Assembly: GCA_032622095.1 (NCBI GenBank)
Contig: CP136061.1
Location: forward strand, 49,049,797 to 49,113,796
Source: Siphonodentalium dalli
Taxonomy: Eukaryota > Mollusca > Scaphopoda > Gadilida > Siphonodentaliidae
DNA: 64,000 nt
Direction of reading: 5' to 3'
A program made the position numbers and the translations under genes. This document shows positions 24,793-35,100 of the stretch, piece after piece. The notes beneath the pieces were generated by a model that saw only the letters and a program-made list of their open reading frames with translations, searched no databases and was not told the DNA's origin. Positions within the stretch are counted from its first letter, which is position 1; every line of letters begins with the position of its first letter.

Positions 24793-25280
24793 TACCTGAC
24801 CAGACCAGGAGGCTGGACCATGGATTGGACTGGTTCAATCCAGTCTTTATCCCTAGAATCAACATGTGCTAATGTACTGTAACAATCTGTCTTTACTTTT
24901 CCCATTAGAGTATTTACCAAATAGAACTCTAATGTTTATGTTAGGACAAGGGAGAAATAAAATGAGGGTCAAGTTATCAGTATTAATTATCAGTATTAAT
25001 GAAGGTAAACAGAACATCAATTACATTGTATTAAAATAATAAAGCTCAACATTGAATCAGTAATCAAGAAGCCCACCCACATTGTACTATACCCCGCAAA
25101 ATAAAATTAAATCATGTCATCATAATTCTCACAAACAAATTAGCACAGATCAAATGGATCAATATATACAAATCGCAATATACCTTAAAGCCAGAACATG
25201 AGCCGAAATCATTTCAAAGATCTACTGAACCAGAGTTCTGATTTGTGGGTTGAATTATTAAGAGAATTGAGAGTAGAAAA

Positions 25281-26516
25281 ATGCTTTTGTTGATAGTTCT
25301 TTTGACAATATTTATTCCTACAGGGAGTGAAAATGCTGCAAAATCTCTTTACAATTCCATTTTTGAAAACTATACATCAAAAATAATTCCAGTTAAACCA
25401 GGACAAGAAACTGTTTATCTTGATGTCGACTTTTATTTGACGAAGGTTTTCAAGCTGGACGAAATTAACCAGATTCTTTGGACGACGGGATTTCTGAGAA
25501 TTACATGGAATGATTACTCGCTGACGTGGAACAGCAGTGATTACGGTGACATATCCGAGATTTTGGTTCCGATACAAGAAATATGGATGCCAGATATTGT
25601 ACTCTCCAATTTCCACGAATCTAAAACAACACTCTACGAATCGACACAACACGTGGTATTAAAAAACAGTGGCAACGTAGAGTGGATTCCTGGTGCAACA
25701 TTTCAAAGTGACTGTAATGTTGTAATATCGTACTTTCCGTATGATTCTCAAACGTGTTATTTGATATTTGAAGATTGGTCCAACAGATGGAGCTTAATTA
25801 ACACAATGTTTAAGAAGAAAAATACAACCAACCTCAAATGTCTGGTGTCCGGAAATAGCAACTGGGAAATGAGATCGGAGCTGGTATCAACGAGTCATGA
25901 TGGCCTTTACTACATCGTGAGTGTCGCACTGAAGAGACGCCCATTGTTTATTGTCCTGAACACCATCATTCCCGTCCTAATTCTCAGTATTTTAAATGTG
26001 TTCATATTTAAAATTCCGATTCGATCTGGAGAACGCAATTCTTATGCCATAGCAGTTTTTCTATCATTTGCCATCTTCCTCAATTATATTTCTACGCTAT
26101 TGCCAGCGAATGGAGACAATATTTGCTATCTAGAGGTATTCATCATACTGATGTTGGGCCAGAGTGGCGCCTCAGTTGTAGCTACAAACATGGTATGTAA
26201 CATTGGGCATCTGGGTAAAAATATTCCTCGATTCTGCATGTTTATTACTCGACTGAAGCATGAGGATTATGATGGGGAACACCATTCGGAGCAGAACGAC
26301 ACAAATGATGAGAAACCAAAACGTAAACCTGACACAAGCTCCTTGATACAAACGAAATTGGATTCTATTCTCTTCAAAGTCACGTTGGTGATCTTTGTTG
26401 TAACGTCAGGTTCGTTTGGACTTTTATTCTATTTGAAAAATAATCAAAAGAACGCTGAACAAGAAATCGTCTTTCTCGATAAATGTGATGCTCAGTTCTG
26501 GCCTGCTGCGAGATAA
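25281..26516 (+). CDS. Nicotinic acetylcholine receptor-like (Cys-loop) subunit, intronless
   Basis: This 411-residue pentameric ligand-gated channel subunit lies in one uninterrupted frame. A signal peptide (residues 1-17) precedes the extracellular domain. That domain carries the loop A motif 'WMPDIV' (102-107), the Cys-loop C145-C159 with exactly 13 residues between, and Trp166 in loop B. There are four membrane segments at about 222-243, 251-274, 282-305 and 362-385. M2 begins 'SGER' and keeps the 9' Leu (261), as in cation channels of this family. The vicinal Cys pair that defines alpha-type loop C is missing (the segment reads 'STSHDGLYY'), so it is non-alpha or binds another ligand. 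The M3-M4 loop is short (~55 residues). The nearest relative in the window is the gene at 62723-63946. Intronless receptor copies of this kind are known to be expanded in molluscs. The ligand cannot be told from sequence. Confidence 0.93.
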   Translation: MLLLIVLLTIFIPTGSENAAKSLYNSIFENYTSKIIPVKPGQETVYLDVDFYLTKVFKLDEINQILWTTGFLRITWNDYSLTWNSSDYGDISEILVPIQEIWMPDIVLSNFHESKTTLYESTQHVVLKNSGNVEWIPGATFQSDCNVVISYFPYDSQTCYLIFEDWSNRWSLINTMFKKKNTTNLKCLVSGNSNWEMRSELVSTSHDGLYYIVSVALKRRPLFIVLNTIIPVLILSILNVFIFKIPIRSGERNSYAIAVFLSFAIFLNYISTLLPANGDNICYLEVFIILMLGQSGASVVATNMVCNIGHLGKNIPRFCMFITRLKHEDYDGEHHSEQNDTNDEKPKRKPDTSSLIQTKLDSILFKVTLVIFVVTSGSFGLLFYLKNNQKNAEQEIVFLDKCDAQFWPAAR

Positions 26517-27330
26517 GCAAAGAGATGGGGAAAAATAATTCCTTTCCAGCTGAATGCGACACTAGTTTGGTTTTCTGGAAAAAAAAGTGAGGAGCAATTC
26601 ATTTGAATTGAACATGATACTCAGTCCTTATCCTCACATGTTTTTTGAGAGATAAAGTGTGTTATAGTTAAAAGTAAGCAAACTCAATTAATTAATACAT
26701 CTTTCCATGATTGTCAATCAAATAATTATTAGCTGATATATTTTACCAATTAGCGACCAAGTCCGCTGTTTGTGTATGGAAATTTCTGAAGCCATGTTTG
26801 TGTATTTGTTCTCACTGATTGGATATCCTTGCATACATAAATGAGAAACCAGACAGTAAACATGACAAAAGCTGCTTGATACAAAAGAAATTGGATTCAT
26901 TTTTTGGACTTTTATTCTATTTCAAGAATAACCAGAAGAACAGTGAAGAAACAATCATCTTTCTCGATAAATGTGATGCTCAGTCCTGGCCTTCTGTGAA
27001 ATAAGCAAAGAAACGGAGAAAAATCATTCCTTTCCAGCTGATTGCGACACTAGTTTTTGTTATTTTCTGAGAAACACTGACAAAAATTGATGAGCATGAT
27101 ACTCAGTCCTTGTATATTTTTTGAGAGATAAGGCACTGGATAAGGTGTGTTATTGTTAGAAGTAAACTCAAGCTCATCAATAAATCCATCTTTCAATGGT
27201 TGTCAATCTAATTATTAGCTGATACTGTATATTCTGCCAATCAACGACCAAGTCCGCAATTTGTGCATTCAAATTTCTGAAGCCATTTTATTCACACTAA
27301 TTTGCATATCTGGGCATACTTAAATCAGGG
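26330..27330 (+). repeat. Tandem duplication of the receptor gene's 3' end and flank (~490-bp unit)
   Basis: The segment from about 26330 to 26835 is repeated at about 26850-27330. Shared blocks include the C-terminal codons, 'cctttccagctga', 'gcgacactagttt', 'catgatactcagtcctt', 'attattagctgata' and 'cgaccaagtccg'. The copies differ by small indels, so the duplication is not recent. Confidence 0.85.
26840..27004 (+). pseudogene. Truncated duplicate of receptor C-terminus
   Basis: It encodes 'NEKPDSKHDKSCLIQKKLDS', jumps to 'FFGLLFYFKNNQKN', and ends '...DKCDAQSWPSVK' with a stop. These align with residues about 344-411 of the intact receptor. The first half of transmembrane segment 4 is deleted. 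There is no upstream receptor sequence, so this is a remnant of the local tandem duplication and not a gene. Confidence 0.85.
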
Positions 27331-27756
27331 GGTTGTCAAACAACTGTTTTGTTGTCAAAACTTAATTCATTGCACTTGTGATTGTGTGCTTTGCGATGTT
27401 GGAAATTTTCCATTGTTATAACAGTGAATTTAATTTAACATGAAGATAAAGGTTCTTGTGTGTCTTCCAACATAGCCACACACTGTACCCAAAAACATTT
27501 TTTTTTTTACAAATACAGTTTTAGCACATCCTATGGTTTATTTGTCAAAATATAGTCTATTAGAAGCCACATTATACACAAAACCCAACCTAACAAAAAG
27601 CAACCAAAACAATGAGATAATATGATCAGACATATCAACAGCACAAATAGCCAAACTTATAATGATATGCCAATGGAAAGTTCAGCCCTATTAATTAACC
27701 CCTCCATGAATGGAGCTTCCTGAAAGTTTGTGAAAACCCTGTGCCAATGCTATATG
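27331..27756. other. No gene; fragment of a piggyBac-type MITE end
   Basis: Positions about 27695-27750 ('ttaacccctccatgaatgg' through 'ccctgtgccaatgc') match the inverted end of the element at 60600-61076. The remainder is AT-rich and unassigned. Confidence 0.4.
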
Positions 27757-27893
27757 TTATTAATTGGTTGTTTCCATATTGGCCGAGTTATGAGGCCGAG
27801 GTCTGTCGTATTGGCCTGAGGCAGCAGGCCGAAGGCTAATACGACAGACCGAGGCCTCATAACTCGATCAATGTGGAAACAACCAATTAATAA
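27757..27893. repeat. 137-bp hairpin (foldback MITE)
   Basis: The left arm 'ttattaattggttgtttcc' and right arm 'ggaaacaaccaattaataa' are exact inverted copies. The inner arms 'gttatgaggccgaggtctgt' and 'acagaccgaggcctcataac' also pair. The loop is short, around 27818-27830. Confidence 0.85.
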
Positions 27894-27989
27894 GTATTTT
27901 ATTAATTAGCAACAATGTAATAATTGTTTCACAGGATGAATATATTAACGCAGATATACCAAGTTGTGTGTTTGATTAAATTAACAATT

Positions 27990-28110
27990 ATTCAAGCAAT
28001 TTTCTACTTATTGGCCGACTTTTTGTTACTTATTGGCCGCGTTTTTTACTTATTGGCCGACTTTTTGTTACTTATGATGCAGGCAGTGTTCTACTTATTG
28101 CGGCCGATAA
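27990..28110 (+). repeat. Short tandem 'acttattggccgactttttg' units
   Basis: Three to four units of ~30 bp share the 'ttggccga' motif with the adjacent hairpin (27757-27893). They may derive from its arms. Confidence 0.5.
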
Positions 28111-28689
28111 CCTATAGCTAAAAATTAATAAATTCTCTTATATATGTGAGTCTCCCATAGGGAGTGCTGACCATATTGGCCTTGAACGGACTTCAAATTG
28201 AAACAGAAAACTTATCTAAGGCTATGCAAACCAATTTCCCGTTTCTCACATCCAACGTAGCATTCTACATCTGCATCAGCTAAATTCCATGTGATTTATT
28301 TCGTAAAAAATCAACTTATCTAGTACGACCGACACATTTTTTACTGAGTAAATAGTCTCAATTCTTCACAGAATCATATGCCGGAAATTAATTTATAAAG
28401 TTCCCCGATAGATTGAACATGATTGAAAAGGCTGCACACGCAGGGATTTGGGATGAAGATAACTTGGTCAGAAAAAAATAAGAGGTCCCTTTGTTTAATC
28501 AGCAAATTCTAACTCGAACTAAAGTTATCATCCAGAAACCATCTGGATGGAATAATGGACAGATGAAAGGACCTGTGATTTCTATAGTCCCAAAACAAAA
28601 ATTTCGGGAGACAACTATATAATTTCAGGACAAAAAGGTCAGCCATCGCACTAAAAGAGATATTTTTATATCACAAGCTTCCTGTGGCA
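28111..28689. other. No gene recognised
   Basis: It contains one half ('aattctcttatatatgtgag', 28130-28150) of the 65-bp hairpin found at 28743-28807. Otherwise unassigned. Confidence 0.35.
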
Positions 28690-28693
28690 TTAA

Positions 28694-29152
28694 CCCTTTG
28701 AGTGCCAGGTCCGATTTTTGTATCAACCCATATACACTGTGCCAATGCATTCTCTTATATATGCGAGTCGACCATAGGTCGCCTCGCATATATAAGAGAA
28801 TGCATTGGTCTAACAATTTTTCATCATTTGTTATTATTTTTTACAATTTTAATATTTTTTCTTATATTCTTTAACTCTTCAGTGCCAGACTTATTTTGTA
28901 GGTTTAGTGCCAGGGAATCTTACGTTTTTCATGGGCATCAAAATTATTACTATTAATACTTGGTGATAGTTTTGAGTTATAACATGCCCCTAAGGTTTTA
29001 TCCAGTTTGTTTTTAAATTCGCTATAGCATGCTTAAGCATACCCAAAAAAAATTCAACCAAAAAAAATAATCTAAAAAATCAAACAAATTTAGGGCCGAT
29101 TTTACAGACCGTAAATTAGGGTCGATGAGATCGGTCCCTGGCACTGAAAGGG
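28694..29152. mobile_element. 459-bp piggyBac-type MITE (TTAA target)
   Basis: Inverted ends 'ccctttgagtgccagg' and 'cctggcactgaaaggg' are flanked directly by TTAA on both sides (28690-28693, 29153-29156). CCC...GGG termini with a TTAA duplication are the piggyBac signature. A second hairpin element (28743-28807) is nested inside. No coding capacity. Confidence 0.75.
28743..28807. repeat. 65-bp hairpin, copy 1
   Basis: 'caatgcattctcttatatat' pairs with 'atatataagagaatgcattg'. Close copies lie at 60662-60723 and 60953-61027. The short loop differs among copies. Confidence 0.85.
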
Positions 29153-29156
29153 TTAA

Positions 29157-29944
29157 ATAAACATGAAATAACATAAAAGTATAAACAACTATCACCAACA
29201 AGTACATGAAAATAAATATTGATTTTGTTTTTATTTTCATTATTAAATAATGAGATTTCGTATGTCAAAACCAGTGCTATGCAAACATTACTGTTACGTT
29301 AGAATTACCAATAAAAGTTCAATTAGTCCAATAAAATATCAAATTTTAATCAAAATTTGTCGGTAAACATTCAAAATGGTCTAAAGCATGGAAAACTATT
29401 CTGAAAATCATATTCAGACTAAAATATTACTACTACACTATTAGCAATGATTGTTTGTTGACAAATCACTTTAGCAGTTTTGTTTACATAACAATTATTT
29501 CAATATTCAAAATTTAGTTACTGGATAACTATCAATAATGAATATAAGAATAAAGTTGATACATTTCTCCATGTTCTTCTTAGTGGTGATGTTTTTGCAG
29601 AGTCTACAAGTCCAAAACAGCTTGGGATAACGGTTGGGTTGATGCCTGTTTTGGACCGAGTCTCGTCCCATTTTACTCTTCTATAACGGGCTTTCATTGA
29701 AAGTCGTACTACATTTACATGTGAAGCCCGGGCATTCACGTGAACTCAGGCATGTGATTAATGATCTGACATGTCCGTGATTACTCTGTCTTCAAAATGA
29801 TATATCATTTACCCTGATAGAAAAAGACAAGTGCACCGCTGGGCAGAGGTAACGCCCCCGACTGTACAATCAGAGAGGATTTTTCTTATTTTTGTGCAAA
29901 TACTTATTAAATGGCACTTTGTAAAGTTATGTTATTCATGAGTA
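29157..29944. other. No gene; left arm of a distant inverted repeat
   Basis: 'gttttggaccgagtctcgtc' near 29650 matches, inverted, 'gggactcggtccaaaac' near 30750, together with 'cttctataacgggc' and its inverse. These arms enclose the satellite-core element at 29945-30480, so a ~1.1-kb composite element is possible. Confidence 0.4.
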
Positions 29945-30480
29945 TTTAGTACGAATGTTGTTCTATATTAGCTTCAAATTTGGTCTGGTGCCACAAAAAT
30001 AGAAGGAAAACTGAATTTTCTAAAAAAAAAAGGAAGAATTTTTTAAGTCGAAAAAGAGTCATAACTCTCACAAAAATTATCCGATTGAACCGAAATGTTA
30101 CCTTGACCTGTATTGCGATATTGGTAATACACAAAAAAACGGGTTTTGCAAATAAACAATCCAAAATCAAGTTATCATCTGGAAACCAAAAAAAGTAGCA
30201 GAAAACCTGAATTTTCTAAGTCCAAAAAGGGGCGTAACTCTGGAAAAATTGGGCGGACGAAACAGCAGTTATGGGGAAATCTTGTCCCCCCGGCTGGTCT
30301 ATTAGCATACCAAAGATCAACTGAATTGAGTTAGCGAAACCAAAGTTATGAGTTGAAACGTTCGTACGGACAGACGGAAGGACGGACGGAAGGCTAGACG
30401 GAAGGAAGGAAGGACGGAAGGACGGACGTACGGAGGGCTCCACTATATACCCCCAAATCTCCATCAGAGATCGGGGGCAT
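29945..30480 (+). mobile_element. Satellite-core element (pearl/Helitron-like), family B
   Basis: About three decayed ~165-bp units carry 'aaaaagagtcataactct' or 'aaaaaggggcgtaactctgg'. A GGAC/GGAAG microsatellite follows (30365-30435). The end is a hairpin built from 'acccccaaatctcc' and 'gagatcgggggc', finishing near 'ataataaag' (30480). Same module order as the elements at 21.5, 40.3, 46.6 and 59.6 kb. Confidence 0.6.
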
Positions 30481-30835
30481 AATAAAGTGATTACTACGAT
30501 CGTTTAATGTATTTACATACATTTTCTGATAAAGTGTCAAATCAAAATTCTTTGTTTACTTATAAACCTTGTTGCTTTGACATTGATCGGACCTCTGATA
30601 TATGCATGTTTGACATCGTCATGCTTGGGAAAGGCTACCCTCTATGATCATATATGCAAAGTGTCCATTTTACCCAATCCGATGATACACAAGCATAACT
30701 TCTGCCCATGATTCTGGGTGTAAAGTCCGTTATAGAAGATTAACGGGATGGGACTCGGTCCAAAACAGATTCAACCCAACTGATATCTCAGGCTGTTGCA
30801 GGCCGAGAAGACTTGGTCCAGTGCATTCGGTCCCT

Positions 30836-31012
30836 TTAAGAATATGATACAACTTCTAATTTCTCATCTGTTTGATCACTGGTAGCTGGCACGTCTAGCT
30901 TCTGAAACTCAGTGCTTGTTCTTCTTAAGAGGTACACAGCTGCTGAAAGACCTCCTATGTTCACATTTAGAATTGTCTTTCTTGACCAGTAATTACTGAA
31001 TGTAGATAGAGC
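30836..31012 (-). CDS. THUMPD3: THUMPD3 last exon
   Basis: Follows acceptor 'ggtatcatttcag'. It encodes 'ALSTFSNYWSRKTILNVNIG', then 'GLSAAVYLLRRTSTEF', a polar tail, and TAA. The 'VNIGGL.AAVYLL.RT' strand pair is the conserved C-terminus of THUMPD3 proteins. It is separated from exon f by a 14.7-kb intron. Confidence 0.92.
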   Translation of the reverse strand, partial: ALSTFSNYWSRKTILNVNIGGLSAAVYLLRRTSTEFQKLDVPATSDQTDEKLEVVSYS

Positions 31013-32101
31013 CTGAAATGATACCATGAAATGGTGAAAACATCACAGTCACGCCTGGAAAAAAAGTGTCTGACTTTTGCAGAAGGAGGTCCCCAGAGGG
31101 TGAATTTAGTGATGCTATCCCACATAGCGGGCTAGCATCACGAAATTCACCCTCTGGGGAACTCATTCTGCTTTGGTCTCATTTTCTGGGAAGTATCTAT
31201 ATGATCAAATTAACATTGTTTTTAGTTACTTTTTCCCTTCTTTTCAGTTTCTATATCCCTAATTTGCAGAAGATAAAATGCATAATCGATGTGACTAATG
31301 GGTGAACATCACCAACTTCAACTGGGGAACTTCAATCTGATTCTTGATCTCCCATAGCAGTTGAGGCCTAAGCAGAATGAGGTTCCCAGAGGGTAAATTT
31401 GGTGATGCTAGCCCACCATGCAGGATAGCATAATTAAATTCATCCTCAGGGGATCCCATTCTGCAAATTACAGACACGCTATTTCCAGGCATGATCATGG
31501 TTAACACTGTTCACCCACAGTCTAATGGCCTATTATCCTGGACACCCAAGCAATGTATTTAAAGTGATTTGAAACACTCCGGTAGGGTGATCACATAGAA
31601 ATTGAGAACAATCTTTCTCAAAGAAGTTATTTGTTACGAATATTAATCCAAATTGACGATATACACCATCAGTCTTATATATTAATTAAATGCAATGACT
31701 CTCGGTGGCTTAATCATCTGTGTTAGATTATCGCCGATAGTTGCGTCCCGAATCGAGATGTTAATATTTACAATTGGGCGCAGTTCAGATGATGTTTTCT
31801 ATGGAGTGGTATGGTCGATTTCTTTGAAATTGTCGGCGATGTTAGTAGAATGCTACATTCCTCCAGTTGGCATAGCACTTGAATACTAACTGACCAGTTT
31901 AATATGTCTTTAAACATTCGCTGATGAGAAATAAGACCACGCAAAATAAATTTCCCATTTCTCAGGCCCGTGCATATTGTCCCAAAACCCTGCGCATGCA
32001 ACTTTTTATTCAAATTTAAAATGTTGGAAAATTTCAATTGTTAAGAAATAACTGCAGTATGTTTTTTATCATTTATTTTAAACATTGTGAAAGGTCGATT
32101 G

Positions 32102-32158
<57 letters not shown>

Positions 32159-35100
32159 ACTCATTATTGTAACTTGTCACTATAATTGGTACTGAGTTCA
32201 AATGATTTGCAAACGTGAATAATGGCGTCTGCAATCTCAGTCAAAATTGTCAAAAATATGTCAGTAATACTTGATTGGATGATTATGTCCAAATTAAATT
32301 GACCAACAAACTTTTTGAGGACATCAATAAGAAAATAAGGCCATGGGCGATTGAAATTAGACCAAAACTAGCTGATGCAGAGGATAAAGTCTCTCTTGAT
32401 AGGTCCCCCAGAAATAAAAATGAAAATATAAAATCATATGTTCCCATGCTTTTCAAAGTTTTTTGGCCTGAGAAAAGGGAAATTGATTTTGCATGGCTGA
32501 ACAATGCATTGCTTTTCCTATTCCTTAGTGTGCGTTATTCATGTGGCATATGTCTGGGAATAATACTGGGATCATTTACGGTAGTGATATCATGGTTAGT
32601 TGTTTACCATGCCATCAGCGTCGCCATTGCAAAATTTCCCATTGGAAAGTTAGTGGTATTTTCAGTATTTTATTGAGGTTGATTTATCGGTTAAGTATTG
32701 CAGGCTAGCATCACTAAACTCACCCTCTGGGAACCTCATTCTGCTCAAGCCTCAACAACTATGGGAGACCTAGGATCAGATTGAAGTTCACCAGTTGAAG
32801 TTGGTGATGTTCACCCATTAATCACCTCGATTACATGTATATATATATCTTTAATTCCTCCTTAATAGAAGATCATAGAATACAATATATCATTGAAACA
32901 AATTAAAGAAATATAAGCAAAATGAACAACCCATAACCCAAAAGTGTTGTAGAACAAAAATACGGAAATAAAGACAAAAGCACCCTATCAATCCATCATA
33001 TATATGCTAAACAGTCATCCTTAACCGCACACATGTACAGTCGCGCCATACCAACACAAAACCACATTCGAGCACAGTCACGCCAATTATGTCAAAATAG
33101 AGACATTACACTCACACACAAGCATACACACACGCACACGGAAAGAAAGAAAAAAAGAAAAAAAAAAGAAAAAAAACCTCAACTCAAACAAACTTACACA
33201 CCAACAACCTTCCATACAGAGACTTACAACAAAACACGCATAAATGGACACCTATATACATACTCCTGCAGGCTTGATAAGTGCAGTAGGCACATGTGTA
33301 TTGTACTCGCCAAATTAGTTACATCTCGACAGATGGACGGACAAACCTAGTTAAAACAAAAACAAACAAACACCAGAACACGTGTGAACCTATGTAACTC
33401 GACTAAAATCTACATACACGCGATCAATCCACAATTAGTTTGTTAAACAAATGGTTCCAATTAGTTGACTGACTAGTTGATAGTGATTTTATCCATGATA
33501 AAAAAACAATTTAGGTGGAGAGTCCATATAGAAATTCCACTGTACCAAAGACATTTAGTGGCTTTAATGAAAAAGCGCAACAAGTGAATACTCCGTATAG
33601 GAATTAAGTCTAGAAGATGATGTGGCATGTGGCCAAGAAACAAGGCAATTTGCTGATCTATGGGAAGATTGTCAATGTACTGATAAGCAACAACTGGAAA
33701 CCTGTCAATGAATAAGTACCAAAATTTATTTCGTGATTCTGCGAGGGCAGGACAATCTATTAAAAAGTGTCTAGCGACATCAGTATACATAGTGTTACAT
33801 GCACAACATTTGTTTGGATTGGTAGATGCATGAGTACACAACAACCACAAAGCCAAATCAAAGTCCTCTTTGTCGTCGGGATATTTCCTACAAACATACC
33901 ATAAGTATGACATATCTGGCCTAGTATGTACTAGTCGAAATCTATGAAACGACAAATCGTTATAAACCCTTTCTAACCATTCTTGCTTCCAGAACAAGGA
34001 TCCACGTTTAACTAAGAGCTTCCAATTAGATTTTGTAGGGAATGTGGCGGTTGACGCATACTCAAGCAGATATCGATCCAAACCAAACTGTTGTAGAATC
34101 TGCTTCAAATCCCTGAAAAATGTACATGTATTTATGTGTGGATAAGGTTCGTTATGAACGAACTGTGTCAACCTGGCAATAAAAATTTTCTTAGTGGTCT
34201 TCTCAAGCGAGAGGTTACATAATGAGCATAACAGAGACAGTTTACGGCGATATATGTAATGCACCAGTGGTGGAGTACCCAACAGACCAAGAACCATATC
34301 AGTTCGCGTTCTAACGTGAAGACCTTGAATGTGCTTCAGACATAAGCGATGTGCACGTTCAAGGCGTTCACATTCTGTCTCATTTAAGCCAAATAGCAGT
34401 TCGCTGCCATATAGACCTTTAGGTATAATCACCGAATTATAAATTTTTAGAGAGCTCATTGGTGTTATTCCACCCGCGTAAATACCAATGTTTGACAGAG
34501 AAAAATAAGTACTCCTCAGTTTAGAACATATTTTATCAACGAAAGATGCACTGAAATTGTGTTTACTGAGGGGAATACCCAAATGTGTAATACTATCGGT
34601 CTCTAAAATATTATGTGATCCGAGCTTCCATTGTTTTGTGCGTTTCCGTGAATCACTGGTGGATTCGTTGAATACGATAACCTGCGTTTTTGACGGGTTG
34701 TATTTGTAACGCCATTTGGAACTGTATCGTACACACATATCAACTAACGATTGTAATCCTGAAGCAGTGAGTGAGAGTAGAACCATGTCATCAGCATGGG
34801 TAAGGCAGCAGCAATTAATACCATTCATTGTATAGCCGTATGATGAATTTTCAAGTTCGTAAAGTAAACTATCTATGTATAGGGAGTAGAGCAGAGGTGA
34901 CACAGTACCCCCCTGCCTTGTTCCTTGTAGCATGGGAATCCAGCGTGATGTACAGTTTTGATGTCGAATACAACAATGCATATCAGAAAGTAAGATTTTA
35001 AACAATCTCCAAGATTTGCCTTGTATATGTTTTTTAAACAGTTGGAAGAGTAAACCGTTTAACCATACGGTGTCAAATGCTTTCCAGACGTCCAAGGAGC

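Noticed and set aside
30216-30464. Minus-strand ORF rich in PSVRPSF repeats
   Set aside because: It is the translation of the GGAC/GGAAG microsatellite.
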